From: Streptomyces sp. NBC_00273
GTDB lineage: Bacteria; Actinomycetota; Actinomycetes; Streptomycetales; Streptomycetaceae
Direction of reading: 5' to 3'
Length of the DNA: 64,000 nt
NCBI RefSeq assembly: GCF_036178145.1
Contig: NZ_CP108067.1
Coordinates: 9,687,001 to 9,751,000, forward strand
Numbering within the stretch: position 1 is the first letter of the stretch; each line of letters begins with the position of its first letter. Below the pieces are notes generated by a model. The model ran no database searches and was not told the DNA's origin. It worked only from the letters and a program-made list of their open reading frames with translations. Position numbers and translations under genes: made by a program. Positions 26,796 through 36,426 of this stretch are shown here, one piece after another.

Positions 26796-29317
26796 GCGCG
26801 CCCGACGGTACTGAAGCCCCGCAGATCACGGCCGGCATCGCCATCACCGCCTACCAAGGAGGGGTAGCGGTCGGCCACGCCGACCGGGTGACCTACTACG
26901 CTGCGCCACCGGGACCACGGGATGCCGCGCGCAGACGCGAGGCACAACTGCACTCCTACCTCAACGCCGCCTCCCGCACCGTGGACCGCCACCCCTATCC
27001 CGGCCTGGCTGAAGGCCCGGGCCCCTTTCCCCTGGCTGAGGTCTACGTTCGCCAGCTGGCCGAGGACCAGCACTTCTCCGAAGACCGTGACCGCAGCAAC
27101 GCAGACAGCCCAGACGTGGCCAGCCTCCCAGTGCCCGCCGAGGCCATCTTCGCGGGAGGTGGCCGCATTCGCGTGGTCCTTGCCGCCGCTGGCGGCGGCA
27201 AGTCAGTCCTGCTGCGCCGCTACCTGGCAACCGAAGCCGGCTTCTGGATGGCTGATGGGCGGATTGACCGAGCTGATCCGGCGATCCCGGTGCTGATCCG
27301 CGCCACAGCCCTGGCCGGGATGCCCCTGCTGGCCCAGGGGCTCGCACAGGCCGCCATCGAAGAACTCGGCCCCTACGGGCTGCGCGAGACACCAACCTCG
27401 GAGTTCTTTGGGGAGCAACCGGCCCCTCAAGTGCCCTGGCTGGTGATGGTCGACGGCCTTGATGAGATACCGGACCGTGCCACCCGCGTAGCCCTGCTGG
27501 AACGGCTGGCTCGCGAGGCTGACCAGGAGCTGTCCCCGTACAGATTCGTCGTGGCGACTCGCCCCTTGCCCGCCGGGGAGCTTGACCGACTGGGGCCCGG
27601 CGCCGAACGCTTCGAATTGCAGCCCTTCTCTGCGGCCGACATGTGGAAGTACGCCCGAGGGTGCTTCCGCGACCTGCCGGAGGTCGAACGCCAGGTGAGC
27701 GCCTTCGCCGCGGGCCTCAGGCAATCCGGGTTGAATGGTCTGGCCCGCACTCCCCTGGTGGCTTTCATGTTGTGCCAGCTGTACGCCGCTGATCCCGCAC
27801 GGCCACTGCCCGACGGCCGCGCGGGTGCCTACCAGTCTTTCGTTGAGCTGGTCTACGAGCAGAACACCCACAAGGGCATCCGCCGTACTCACGATGAGGT
27901 GACCCGGGCTCTGAAGGACCGTCACCAGATTCCGCGGGACCAACGCGCCGCTGAACAGGCGGCGCACCGCGTCCAAGAGGACCTGCCCCAGCTGATCGAC
28001 CATCTGGCTTACGAGAGGATCAATGGGAACACCGCGCTGGCCGTCGACATTCTGGCCAGCCAGCTGAACGTCCAGCGCCCGGAGAAGGTCAATCCAGTGC
28101 TCTGGAACGCCTTCTTGGGCGACCTCCTTCGGCCCACCGGCCTGCTGGCGGAGCGCTCAGGTGACTTGGACTTCCTGCACCAGACCCTCCTCGAATACCA
28201 CGCTGCCCGCCATGCGACGCGCGACGAACAGGCCCGTGCGGCTCTGCTCGAAAGGCTATTCCAACGCAGGCGCGATGATGTTGGCCACGATCTGGATCAG
28301 CCGTCCTACCTGGGCTTTCTCCTTGACGGACTCCTTTCCCCGGCAGACGACCTCGCGGAGGCGACGATCCGGGCGCTAGAGGAGCTCGCTGCGTCCGACC
28401 AACGCGTCGCCTGGGAACTCTTCGTCAAGCAGGTGCGGCTGCGCACCAAGCTCCCCCATGACCTCACCGCATGCCATCTTGTGGCATTGGCGCACAACCC
28501 GGCCTTGTCCGTCAACCGGTTGCTGGCCGCGAGCACACTGGCCATGGTGCCCGGGTATCAAGCCCGGGGCGCCGCACTTCTGGTCCACTTCACCCAGGAC
28601 AGCAGCCTCTCCGTCAGCGATCGCGTGCGGGCGGCGAGACTCCTGGCGGAGGTGGACGGCCACCGGTCACAAGGCACTCAGCTCCTCGTCGACCTCTTGG
28701 CGGACCGCAGCCTCGACTTTTGGCTCCGGCTCGACGCCGGCTACCACTTGGCCGCGATGAGAGAACGCCGTGACGACGTCGTGCGGCTCTTTGCCCCCCT
28801 CGTCGGCGCCGCCAAGACCCCCTCAAGGCAAGTGACGCATGCCGCGCTCCTGGCGGCGTTCGGTGAGGAGAGCGCGATCGCGCTGCTCTTGCGTCTGGCC
28901 AACGATCCGACCATTGGCATCCGCGACCGTGTCGACGCCGGGCGCGCCTTAGCCCGGCTCGGTGACGAACGCGCCGCATCAATTCTCGTCACCCTGGCGG
29001 ACTATGACGACCCGGAGGGTGACATCCAGGGCCACATGCGGGCGGCACGGGCCCTGGCTCTGCTGCCCCGATATCGGGCGAAGGCAGCTGCGGCACTCAT
29101 CAAAATCGCCACGGACACAACCGTCTGGGACAATCGCACCCGGGTGGATGCTGCCGTGGCCTTGGCCTCGCTGGACGGATACCGGGCCCGCGGCGCCGAA
29201 CTGCTAACCGTCCTTGCCGAGGGGGAGTCCATAGGGAGGTACGCCCGGGGGCAGGCGAGGCAGTCGCTGACCAGACTTCGTGACGTCGCCGTGGAAGGCA
29301 GGCGAGACGTCTACTGA
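26792..29317 (+). CDS. NACHT-type STAND ATPase with HEAT-like repeats
   Basis: A roughly 841-residue protein. Walker A (LAAAGGGKS) is at residues 131-138 and Walker B (WLVMVDGLDEIP) at 216-227, the DGLDE form typical of NACHT proteins. After the NTPase comes a helical domain, and from about residue 560 to the end alpha-helical HEAT-like repeats about 35 residues apart (LLLRLANDPTIGIRDRVDAG, AALIKIATDTTVWDNRTRVD). Bacterial NACHT proteins of this form act in anti-phage defence, sensing an invader through the repeats. No ATG, GTG or TTG fits the beginning; a CTG at 26792 overlapping the upstream TGA (CTGA) is the most likely start, GTG 26888 the main alternative. Confidence 0.82.
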   Translation: MSAPDGTEAPQITAGIAITAYQGGVAVGHADRVTYYAAPPGPRDAARRREAQLHSYLNAASRTVDRHPYPGLAEGPGPFPLAEVYVRQLAEDQHFSEDRDRSNADSPDVASLPVPAEAIFAGGGRIRVVLAAAGGGKSVLLRRYLATEAGFWMADGRIDRADPAIPVLIRATALAGMPLLAQGLAQAAIEELGPYGLRETPTSEFFGEQPAPQVPWLVMVDGLDEIPDRATRVALLERLAREADQELSPYRFVVATRPLPAGELDRLGPGAERFELQPFSAADMWKYARGCFRDLPEVERQVSAFAAGLRQSGLNGLARTPLVAFMLCQLYAADPARPLPDGRAGAYQSFVELVYEQNTHKGIRRTHDEVTRALKDRHQIPRDQRAAEQAAHRVQEDLPQLIDHLAYERINGNTALAVDILASQLNVQRPEKVNPVLWNAFLGDLLRPTGLLAERSGDLDFLHQTLLEYHAARHATRDEQARAALLERLFQRRRDDVGHDLDQPSYLGFLLDGLLSPADDLAEATIRALEELAASDQRVAWELFVKQVRLRTKLPHDLTACHLVALAHNPALSVNRLLAASTLAMVPGYQARGAALLVHFTQDSSLSVSDRVRAARLLAEVDGHRSQGTQLLVDLLADRSLDFWLRLDAGYHLAAMRERRDDVVRLFAPLVGAAKTPSRQVTHAALLAAFGEESAIALLLRLANDPTIGIRDRVDAGRALARLGDERAASILVTLADYDDPEGDIQGHMRAARALALLPRYRAKAAAALIKIATDTTVWDNRTRVDAAVALASLDGYRARGAELLTVLAEGESIGRYARGQARQSLTRLRDVAVEGRRDVY

Positions 29318-29392
29318 TCTCCTCAGGTTGACTCGCCGGTGAAGAGCTTGAGCACCTGCCCATATGCGTGCGAACCTGAAGAGGATGGGCGC

Positions 29393-29440
29393 ATGTCCGC
29401 CAAGCTGATCGTCTACCCGCCCGACGAGCAGGGCTGGCGC
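29393..29440 (+). pseudogene. 5' fragment of a YPPDEQGW-family gene
   Basis: Sixteen codons beginning at ATG 29393 (KLIVYPPDEQGWR) match the head of the small gene at 24387 and then diverge completely. It is a truncated third copy between the NACHT and transporter genes. Confidence 0.6.
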
Positions 29441-29614
29441 AGCGGGCGCGGATGCGCAGGCTCGGCGTTCCCAGCCCCGCACCCCCCCGGTACGTCCGAA
29501 ATTCGCTCGAAGTCTGCTCGTAGTCCGTCCGAACCTTCCCCGAAATGCGTCGGGCCGCGCAGGCCTGATCCCCGGAAGTCGGGGCAGACGGCCGGATGGG
29601 GAAGGAGGCTCGGC

Positions 29615-30898
29615 ATGCCTGGATTCCGTGGGTGGTTCGGTCGGGTTAAGGACGGCGCCGGGGCGCTCGGTGAGCGTCGTACGCAGCTGCAGGCGCGGCA
29701 CGAGGCCGAGCTGCTGGCCGAGCGGCAACGGGTCGCAGAGGCCCGCCGGGCCCGTCCGCGCAACCCGGACCCCGCCCGAGCGGTGCCCTGGGGGGTACGG
29801 GTCGCGGCCGAGGCCGGTTGGCGGTTCCTCGTGCTCGCGGCCGCCCTGTGGGTCATCATGCGGGTGATCGGTTCGGTCCGGCTTGTCGTCCTCGCCTTCG
29901 CGGCCGCGCTGCTGATCACCGCTCTGCTGGAACCGACGGTCGCCCGGCTGCACCGTGCGGGGCTCTCCCGGGGGCTGTCCACCGCCCTGACCGCGCTCTT
30001 CGGGTTCGTCGTCCTTGGGCTGATCGGCTGGTTTGTCGTCTGGCAGGTGCTCGACAACTTGGACAGTCTGTCCGGGCGGCTCCAGGAAGGCATCGAGGAG
30101 CTGAAACGATGGCTCCTCGACAGCCCCTTCCACGTGACCGAGCAGCAGATCAATGATGTTGCCGGCAGCCTTAGCGATGCCATCGGCACCAGTACCAGCG
30201 AGATCACCTCGACCGGGCTCCGGGGTGTGACCGTCCTGGTGGAGCTCATCACCGGAATGCTGCTGGCGATGTTCTCGACGCTCTTCCTGCTGTACGACGG
30301 CAGGCGCATCTGGCAGTGGACGCTGAAGCTGGTCCCCGCCGCCGCCCGTCCGGATGTCGCCGACGCGGGACCGGCCGCCTGGGGCACCCTGACCGCCTAT
30401 GTCCGCGGAACCTTGATCGTCGCCTTCATCGACGCACTCTTCATCGGTCTCGGCATCTACTTCCTGGGCGTGCCACTCGCCGTGCCCATCGCTGTAGTGA
30501 TCTTCCTGGCCTCGTTCGTGCCCCTGGTGGGCGCCGTCGCGTCCGGGGCCCTCGCGGTGGTCGTCGCACTGGTCACCCAGGGGGTGTTCACCGCGCTGTT
30601 GACCCTGCTGGTGGTGCTCGTCGTCCAGCAGATCGAGGGCCACGTGCTGCAGCCGTTCATCCTCGGAAGGGCCGTACGGGTTCACCCGTTGGCCGTGGTC
30701 CTGGCGGTCGCCACCGGCGGAGTGGTCGCCGGCATCGGCGGAGCGGTCGTCGCCGTCCCTCTGGTCGCCGTGTCCAACACGGTGATCGGGCACCTGCGCG
30801 CCCACGGCGGGGACGACGGTTCGGCGGAAGGGTTTCCCGCGGCGGTCGAGGAGGAGCGGGCGGATCCGCCCGCGGACCCGGACCAGGACCCCGCCTGA
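29615..30898 (+). CDS. AI-2E family transporter (PerM/TqsA-like)
   Basis: A 427-residue membrane protein starting at ATG 29615 behind GAAGGAGG. A basic cytoplasmic head is followed by about eight hydrophobic helices; the family signature is seen in FLLYDGRRIWQWTLKLVP, ALFIGLGIYFLGVPLAVPIA and VQQIEGHVLQPFILGRAVRV (the Q-x-x-E-x-x-x-x-x-P element). A long amphipathic segment (residues about 120-165) lies outside the membrane core. Members export small signals or act as sodium:proton antiporters; the substrate here is not known. It is a single gene ended by a hairpin. Confidence 0.88.
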   Translation: MPGFRGWFGRVKDGAGALGERRTQLQARHEAELLAERQRVAEARRARPRNPDPARAVPWGVRVAAEAGWRFLVLAAALWVIMRVIGSVRLVVLAFAAALLITALLEPTVARLHRAGLSRGLSTALTALFGFVVLGLIGWFVVWQVLDNLDSLSGRLQEGIEELKRWLLDSPFHVTEQQINDVAGSLSDAIGTSTSEITSTGLRGVTVLVELITGMLLAMFSTLFLLYDGRRIWQWTLKLVPAAARPDVADAGPAAWGTLTAYVRGTLIVAFIDALFIGLGIYFLGVPLAVPIAVVIFLASFVPLVGAVASGALAVVVALVTQGVFTALLTLLVVLVVQQIEGHVLQPFILGRAVRVHPLAVVLAVATGGVVAGIGGAVVAVPLVAVSNTVIGHLRAHGGDDGSAEGFPAAVEEERADPPADPDQDPA

Positions 30899-30909
30899 CA
30901 TCCAGGCCG

Positions 30910-30939
30910 GGGCTGCAGGACGCCCGCGGCCTGCAGCCC
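30910..30939 (+). terminator. Hairpin after the AI-2E-family gene
   Basis: GGGCTGCAGG pairs with CCTGCAGCCC around 10 bases, 11 bases past the stop. No T-tract. Confidence 0.5.
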
Positions 30940-31000
30940 GCAGCCACCGCTCACGCCGTAAGGGGTGATCATGGCGCATGCGGGGATCCGTAACAGGTGA

Positions 31001-31195
31001 TCACGGTCGGCGTTCGAAGAAGAGTACTTGCTGGTGGATCCAGTAACCGGGCTGCCAGCGCCCCTGATCGAGGACGTCCGCCGTGCGGCCGGGCTCGGAC
31101 CCCTCGCGGAGGAGGATGAAGTCCAGCACGAGCTGCTGCAGGCTCAGATCGAGGTGGCCACTCCCGTGTGCACAACCCTTGACGAGGTGGGGGCA
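31001..31195 (-). pseudogene. C-terminal gene fragment, unidentified
   Basis: The minus frame [20 protein letters not shown] followed by [20 protein letters not shown] has strong GC3 and stops at 31001, so it is real coding sequence, but the 5' part is missing. I do not recognise the family. Confidence 0.4.
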
Positions 31196-31269
31196 TCTGT
31201 TGCGGCTGCGCCATGCGGCCGCCTCTGCCGCAGGGGCGAACCGAGCCGACCGGTCAGCTGTGCAGTGGA

Positions 31270-31577
31270 GATGTGCGCGGCGCACGGCGTATCGGTGGTC
31301 GCAGTCACGGGCGAGGCCCGACCTGACGGCCATCTCGTTCCTGCAGGGCGCTCTCGATGACGCCCTGATCAGCCGGCCGCGCCGCCTCGAAGCCGACTTC
31401 GCGCACGTGACCTTCTGCGACTGTTCCGGACTGAACGCCCTCCTCAAGGCCAGAGCAGCAGCCCTGCAGGCCGACGCCGCCTTCGCGCTGGTTCACGCGG
31501 ATGCCCCGGCCGTGATCCGGCTCCTCGGCATCACCGGTACCGGACCGCTCCTCGGACTCGGGCGCGCCATAGCCTGA
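31270..31577 (+). pseudogene. STAS-domain anti-sigma antagonist gene, frameshifted
   Basis: The first part ([14 protein letters not shown]) and the second ([40 protein letters not shown]) are the two halves of a STAS domain in different frames, shifted near 31315. The phosphorylatable Ser sits in the conserved CDCSGLNAL. As written no full protein can be made. Confidence 0.6.
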
Positions 31578-31780
31578 GCCGACATGATCTTCGGTCACAT
31601 GCCGACGGCCAGCGGTGCACAACCGGTGGCGTCACACAGTCGCGTGACGGCGTCGATGAGCCGTACTTCCCGGATGTGGGCACTGTAGTCAGGGGCTCGC
31701 CCTCGGTAAAGAGATCGCGAGGCTGGTGAACGATCCGCGAGGCCGCGGCGCCTGCGACGTGGTGGAGTCGGCAGGCTGCG

Positions 31781-31985
31781 TCAGAAGCGGAATACACGCA
31801 GGTCGCGCACGGTGTCGGCCAGGGCGCGGATGAGGTCGTTCTCGGCGTCGGTCCGCCAGACCAGAGCGAAGGTCAGGGTGGCCATCTCGGGGGACGGGGA
31901 GGAATCGGATGTTCGACATGCCCCAGTGTCTGGTGACATGGCCGGGGAAGGTGTGGATGATGTCGCCCATGCCGACGTGGCGGAC
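31781..31985 (-). pseudogene. C-terminal fragment of a LysR-type regulator gene
   Basis: The minus frame carries GDIIHTFPGHVTRHWGMSNI and, after a shift near 31885, TLTFALVWRTDAENDLIRAL ending RDLRVFRF. This matches the end of a LysR effector domain. It is joined to the start of the nucleotidyltransferase gene on the other strand. Confidence 0.5.
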
Positions 31986-32792
31986 ATGATCACGCGGCTC
32001 GAGGGCGGCGGTTGGCCGCTGGGTCTGGTCGAGGAGGTGTACGTCTTCGGGTCGTACGCACGTGGTGCGCTGGAGCCGAACGACGTCGACGTCGTCATTG
32101 AGCACGGCACGGACAAGCGCTGGCTCGGAGAGCCGCTGGACGCGTCGATCAACGGGCGTGATTCGTACGTGGGGATGAGGCAGGCCCTGCGGGGACGTAC
32201 CCGGGGGATCTCCTCCCAGTTCCGTGGCCGCAGCAGCTTGCTCGACGAAGGCTTCGAGCTGTTCTTGCTCTGGCGGAAGGGCGAGCCGTTCCCTCTGGCT
32301 CGCGAGCGCCTTGCCTCCCTGACAGCGGACCCGGAAGCCGGGCCTGCGCCCAGGGACCACATGCTCACAGAGTTCGAGGGGCTGGAGAGCCTGGTGCCGC
32401 GCCCGGCGCGGATCGAGCTGTTCGGCCGGCATGTAAAGGGCAGGATCACCATCACACCGCTGAGGCTGGTCGACGGCGAACTCGAGAACCCTGAAGCCGC
32501 CCGGCATGTACGGCGGCGCTGGGTGGAGACGAGCCCGTTGCGCCGGACGGCGACTTGCGCCCTGGCCGCGTTGGAGCAGCGAGGCGTGGACCTGGGCGAG
32601 GTGACGCTGCACGGGCAGCGGCTGTTCGGCCGGGACCAGCAGGCTGAACGCTGCTTCGTCGATCTGGGGTGGAACGGCTTCGGATACATGGGGCGTCTCC
32701 TGGACGGCGGAGTCACCTGGCTGGAAGTGTTGCGCCCCCATCGCAGCAAACCCATGGACGCACTGCTCATCGAGCCCGTGCGTCGCACGTAG
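31986..32792 (+). CDS. Nucleotidyltransferase-domain protein
   Basis: A 268-residue protein whose head is a minimal nucleotidyltransferase of the DNA polymerase beta superfamily: VFGSYARGALEPNDVDVVIE gives the GS motif and the D-x-D metal site at residues about 22-40. The C-terminal 150 residues are not recognised and could bind the substrate. ATG 31986 is preferred because the sequence just upstream belongs to the LysR fragment; an open frame extends to 31812. Such enzymes transfer AMP to proteins, RNA or small molecules and sometimes act as antitoxins. No HEPN partner gene is visible beside it. Confidence 0.65.
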   Translation: MITRLEGGGWPLGLVEEVYVFGSYARGALEPNDVDVVIEHGTDKRWLGEPLDASINGRDSYVGMRQALRGRTRGISSQFRGRSSLLDEGFELFLLWRKGEPFPLARERLASLTADPEAGPAPRDHMLTEFEGLESLVPRPARIELFGRHVKGRITITPLRLVDGELENPEAARHVRRRWVETSPLRRTATCALAALEQRGVDLGEVTLHGQRLFGRDQQAERCFVDLGWNGFGYMGRLLDGGVTWLEVLRPHRSKPMDALLIEPVRRT

Positions 32793-33006
32793 CCGACACT
32801 CGCATAGCCGCGTTCCGGCGTGTCACGTGAACCAGGGCCCTGCTTCATACGTTCGTGTGTGCCTGATCGGCGTGTCGGGATGGATGAAGGCAAAGCGGAC
32901 AGCCACCACCTGCACGAGATGCTGCCCGGGGGTGAGGGTGTCCGATCAGGTTCCTGGCGGCGAGGACATGCCGCGGCGGTGGTCAGCTTGCGGGCGTGAG
33001 AGTGCG

Positions 33007-33880
33007 ATGGCGCGCTTGATAGCCCTTGATTCCCGTGGCGAGTTGGCTACCGAGCACGCGCGGGCGGTTGCTGGGCTCTTGGTGTGTCGCTGCGGACGGT
33101 GTGGAACTGGGTGGCGGTGGCCCGGCGCGAGGGCCGGCTGTCCCCACGGACCTCGTCACGGGTCGGTGTGACGCCGGATGTGCGTGTGCGTCTGGCGTTG
33201 TGGGGTGGGAACGTGGCCGCGGTCCACCGTGAGCTGCTCGCAGAAGCGGCCACGGCTGGTGACCCGAACTCGGTGCCTTCTCTGCGCGCCGTGCACCGGG
33301 ATTTGTCGGTGGGGGAGCGGGCGGGCCTGCGCGGGGTGAAGCAGCCCGTCGTCGTTTCGACGTCTACGGCAAACGGCCGCCCACGTACCGCAATGCCTGC
33401 TGGGAGGGCGATCACATACGGATCTCGGTCCGTGTCGCCCTGGACGGGACCGCGGTGTGCCCGTGGGTGACGTGGTTAATCGACGTGTCATCGAAGGCGA
33501 TCGTGGGGGTGGCGGTCACCCCGCACCAGCCGGCCCGGGACGCGGTCCTGGCCGCGCTGCGCATGGGGATCAGCCGGACAGCCCCCTACGGGCCGTTCGG
33601 CGGCCTGCCGGGCCGGGTGCGCGTGGACCGCGGCAAGGACTTCCTGTCGAACGCGGTCGCGAATGCACTGGGCGGCTTCGCGGTACCCGTTCACGACCTG
33701 CCGGCCTACAAGCCGTACCGGAAGGGCACGGTGGAGGCCCTGAACAGCGCGGTGGAGCAGATGCTGCTGGTCTCTCTGCCGGGCTACACACGCCGTGCCC
33801 GCCCCGCGCAGGCATACCGGCCGACTCCTGCGGAGGACGTGCTGTCCTACCCGGACTTCGTCAAGGTCCTGCTGGACTGA
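33007..33880 (+). pseudogene. Mu/TnsB-like transposase gene, frameshifted and cut
   Basis: The pieces in order are an HTH region (SLRTVWNWVAVARREGRLSP), VAAVHRELLAEAATAGDPNS, a catalytic start (CPWVTWLIDVSSKAIVGVAV with Asp), GLPGRVRVDRGKDFLSNAVA with the second Asp and YRKGTVEALNSAVEQMLLVS with the Glu. Frame changes near 33078 and 33350 are needed. The 3' end stops where the next element begins at 33883. Confidence 0.7.
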
Positions 33881-33942
33881 GGGCTGTCCCGTAAATGATC
33901 TTCAGCTGGGTATGGACGTGGTTGGCGGCCACTCCGGCCGCT

Positions 33943-34708
33943 CGCCTATCCGGTGAGGTTGAAGTTGTGTAGCGGGCGATGCCGAGCATGGCGTGGTGGA
34001 CGCCGGCACCTTTGAGGCGGCAGTCGCAGAGGATCTTCCAGGTCTTCATGCGGGCGAAGACGTGCTCGACGCGGGCGCGGACCTGTTTGTGGGACTTGTA
34101 GTGGGCCTGTTTCCAGTCGGGCAGTTCTTCGCCTTTGCAGCGGCGGTGGGGCATCACGAGCCCGGTTCCCGGATAGCCGCCGTCGGTGATGGTCATGGTC
34201 GTGCCGACGGCGGCCTTCGCACCGGACTCCTCCCATGCCTTGCAGTCGTTGCGGTTGCCTGGCAGGGGCCGGCCGACCACCACGACGAGCCGGGTATCGG
34301 CGTCGATGACGACCTGGTGGTTGGTGGAGTATCGGTAGTTCTTGGACTGCTCGGCGATCGCGTGGGCACCAGGGTGCCCTCCACGATGAGCACGGTGTCC
34401 TTGGCGAACCGTTTGCGGGGCTGCAGCGCGAGTGACGGGCCGACCTGGTCGATGATGCGGTCGGCCGCGGACTTCGATGCGCCGAAGAGCGGTGCGAGTT
34501 GGCGCATCGTCAAGTTCGTGTGCCAGTAGGCCGCCACGAGCAGTACCTGGTCCTCCAGGGGAAGAGACCACGGGCGGCCCTTGCGGACCGGGTCTGTACC
34601 CTCACGGCGCAGAGCGGTCACCAGCTTGCCGAACGATCGCGCGCTCAGCCCGGTGAACGGGGCTATCCAGGACGGCTCAGACGCCGTGATCACACCAGCC
34701 ACAAACAA
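33943..34708 (-). pseudogene. IS5-like transposase (DDE_Tnp_4 type), frameshifted
   Basis: The first frame (34193-34708) has the HTH head (LSARSFGKLVTALRREGTDP, MRQLAPLFGASKSAADRII) and the first catalytic region (FAKDTVLIVEGTLVPTR). After a shift near 34365 the second frame continues with EQSKNYRYSTNHQVVIDADT, MTITDGGYPGTGLVMPHRR and RVEHVFARMKTWKILCDCRL. A further slip near 33975 precedes the natural end HNFNLTG. It cannot be made as one protein without two frame changes. Confidence 0.75.
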
Positions 34709-34736
34709 GATCGTCTCACCCGCGACCAGAGGGGGC

Positions 34737-35150
34737 TCAGATGCGGACGCTCAACCGCAGGTTAAGCAGATGGCGTAGACGAGCAGAGGCACCGCGAAGG
34801 GTTCCGAGCTTCCTTACCTCATCCACCTCAAGCTCCAGCCGGTCGGCGAGAGCGAGTACGGCGGCGTAGGGCCGCTCGCCCTCCTCGAGCTTCGCGGCAA
34901 CGGCTTCGAGGACAGCTCGAAGAACGACAGGGCTCGCACTGGGATGGTCTGCGAGCAGGCGAAGAAGCTTGTTGTCGTTCCAGACGCTGTCGCGGGCCGC
35001 ACTCAGTTCCTGGAGGGCTTCGGGCGGCGTGTGGGGATTGGTGGCCAGGGCTTGCCAGACGAAAGGGTACGGACATTTCGCGAGACGCTGCAGGACCAAA
35101 CTGTCTCTCTCGGCACGTGCCAGTGCGAGGTAGTCGGCAGGCGTAGGCAC
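34737..35150 (-). CDS. Hypothetical helical-repeat protein inside an IS-like unit
   Basis: A 137-residue soluble protein starting at GTG 35150 behind GAGAGG. Repeated short helices (CPYPFVWQALATNPHTPPEA, LQELSAARDSVWNDNKLLRL, LADHPSASPVVLRAVLEAVA) with a P-x-A/V spacing resemble leucine-rich-variant or HEAT-like repeats that bind other proteins. It lies upstream of the transposase on the same strand and inside the inverted repeats, so it moves with the element if the ends are right. Otherwise it is a chromosomal gene trapped between insertions. Family and function unknown. Confidence 0.6.
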   Translation of the reverse strand: MPTPADYLALARAERDSLVLQRLAKCPYPFVWQALATNPHTPPEALQELSAARDSVWNDNKLLRLLADHPSASPVVLRAVLEAVAAKLEEGERPYAAVLALADRLELEVDEVRKLGTLRGASARLRHLLNLRLSVRI

Positions 35151-35264
35151 GAGGATGACCTCTCAAGATAGTCGAAGCCGCCATCCTGCCACTGGACCTT
35201 CGTCGCAGCGGACTCCGGGCCGGTCATGACCAACCTGCCTCGACCATCACTTACGGGACAAGTC

Positions 35265-36367
35265 TTACTGATCTTTTCGTAAGTTCGGCGGGTGTAGTGG
35301 GTGGATGGTCAGGCCGGTGTGGGCGAGGAAGGACCATGGCAGTTGTGGGTTGTGGTTGATGCGGTGGATGCCTTGCTCGGTGGCGTCGGCGACATCGGCG
35401 AGGTGGTCGCCGGCGAGGTTGGCGAGTTCACGTTTCTTGAGTGAGGACCACAGCAGCTCCACCGGGTTCAGCTCGGGCGCGTAGGCGGGTAATCGCTCCA
35501 GGGTGAGCCAGTCCTGGCCAGCGACCCAAGCCCGCATCGACCGGCTCCAATGGGCGGACAGGCCGTCCCAGACCAGGACCACCCGCTCGCCGCGGTAGAA
35601 CGCCTTCATCTGCTCCAGGACCTCGATGAGGGCGGCGGTGTCGTAGCTTCCAGGCTTGAGATGGAAGCACAGGCGAGCCCCTCGATCGGGGTCGGTGGAG
35701 TGGTATCCCAGAGCCCCGGCCATCGACGCCCGCTTCCAGTTCAGCCGGTGCCGCAGCAGTGGGGTCCGACCTCGGGGTGCGTAGGTGCGGCGGATCTGAG
35801 GCAGCAAGGAGATGCCTGATTCGTCGAGGAACACGATCCAGGCACGTGTGTTCACGGCCCCTTTTTGATGCGCGGCCACTCGTGCGCGATCCAGCGGGCG
35901 ATCTCCGACTCGTCCCTCTCGACCGCCCGCCGCTCGGGCCGCTGCAGACTCCATCCGAGCCGGCCGGTCAGCAACCGCCACACCGACGCCCTCGACAGCA
36001 CCACTCCCGTCACCCGCTCAACGACGGCGCCAACTCGCTCCAGGGTCCACAGGTCGGCCTCGAAACCATGGGCCTGGGCACCCCGCTCCAACGCGGCCCG
36101 GACGGTCTCGACCTGGGCGTCGTCCAGCTTGGGCGGGCGACCGGTGGCCGCACGCCGACGCAAGGCCGAAGCACCACCTTCCTCCCACGCCCGCCGCCAT
36201 CGCCGCACGCTCTCGGCGCACACCCCCACCGCCCGCGCGATCTCCGCATTCGAGACACCGTCCTCGAACAACTCGACCGCCCGAACACGACGCGCCTCCG
36301 CCAACTGAGGCCGCAGCAACGGAGGAAGGGAGGCACCAGCCGTAGAAGGCGAAGGTTGATAAGCCAC
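35265..36367 (-). CDS. IS630 transposase, two frames joined by -1 frameshift
   Basis: ORF A (35852-36367) carries two HTH units (NAEIARAVGVCAESVRRWRR) and ends KKGP. ORF B (to 35265) continues from the CAAAAAGG slip site with AWIVFLDESGISLLPQIRRT (first Asp), VVLVWDGLSAHWSRSMRAWV (second Asp) and LPAYAPELNPVELLWSSLKK (Glu). The D-D-E triad is complete and the slip sequence is typical, so the element could be active. The TAA stop lies in the flanking TTA. Confidence 0.9.
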
Positions 36368-36426
36368 CCCGACAGCCTCCCACCCACACCGCCACTACAC
36401 CCACCGAACTTACGAAAAGATCAGTA
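35266..36426. mobile_element. IS630-family insertion sequence
   Basis: The element proper is 35268-36424 (1157 bp) with 30-bp inverted ends (CTGATCTTTTCGTAAGTTCG) that differ at one position, and TA at 35266-35267 and 36425-36426 as the usual IS630 target duplication. Confidence 0.93.

Larger units (their letters stand above)
33883..35264. mobile_element. IS5-like element with an extra gene
   Basis: The ends carry inverted repeats (GGGCTGTCCCGTAAATGAT on the left, GACTTGTCCCGTAAGTGAT on the right, 15 of 19 positions alike). The flanks are TGA on the left and TTA on the right, so there is no clean target duplication. Inside are a broken transposase and a 137-residue gene. Confidence 0.6.

Noticed and set aside
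29204..30979. 591-residue minus-strand frame
   Set aside because: It is the complement of the AI-2E-family gene; its repeats of charged residues come from antisense reading of hydrophobic codons.
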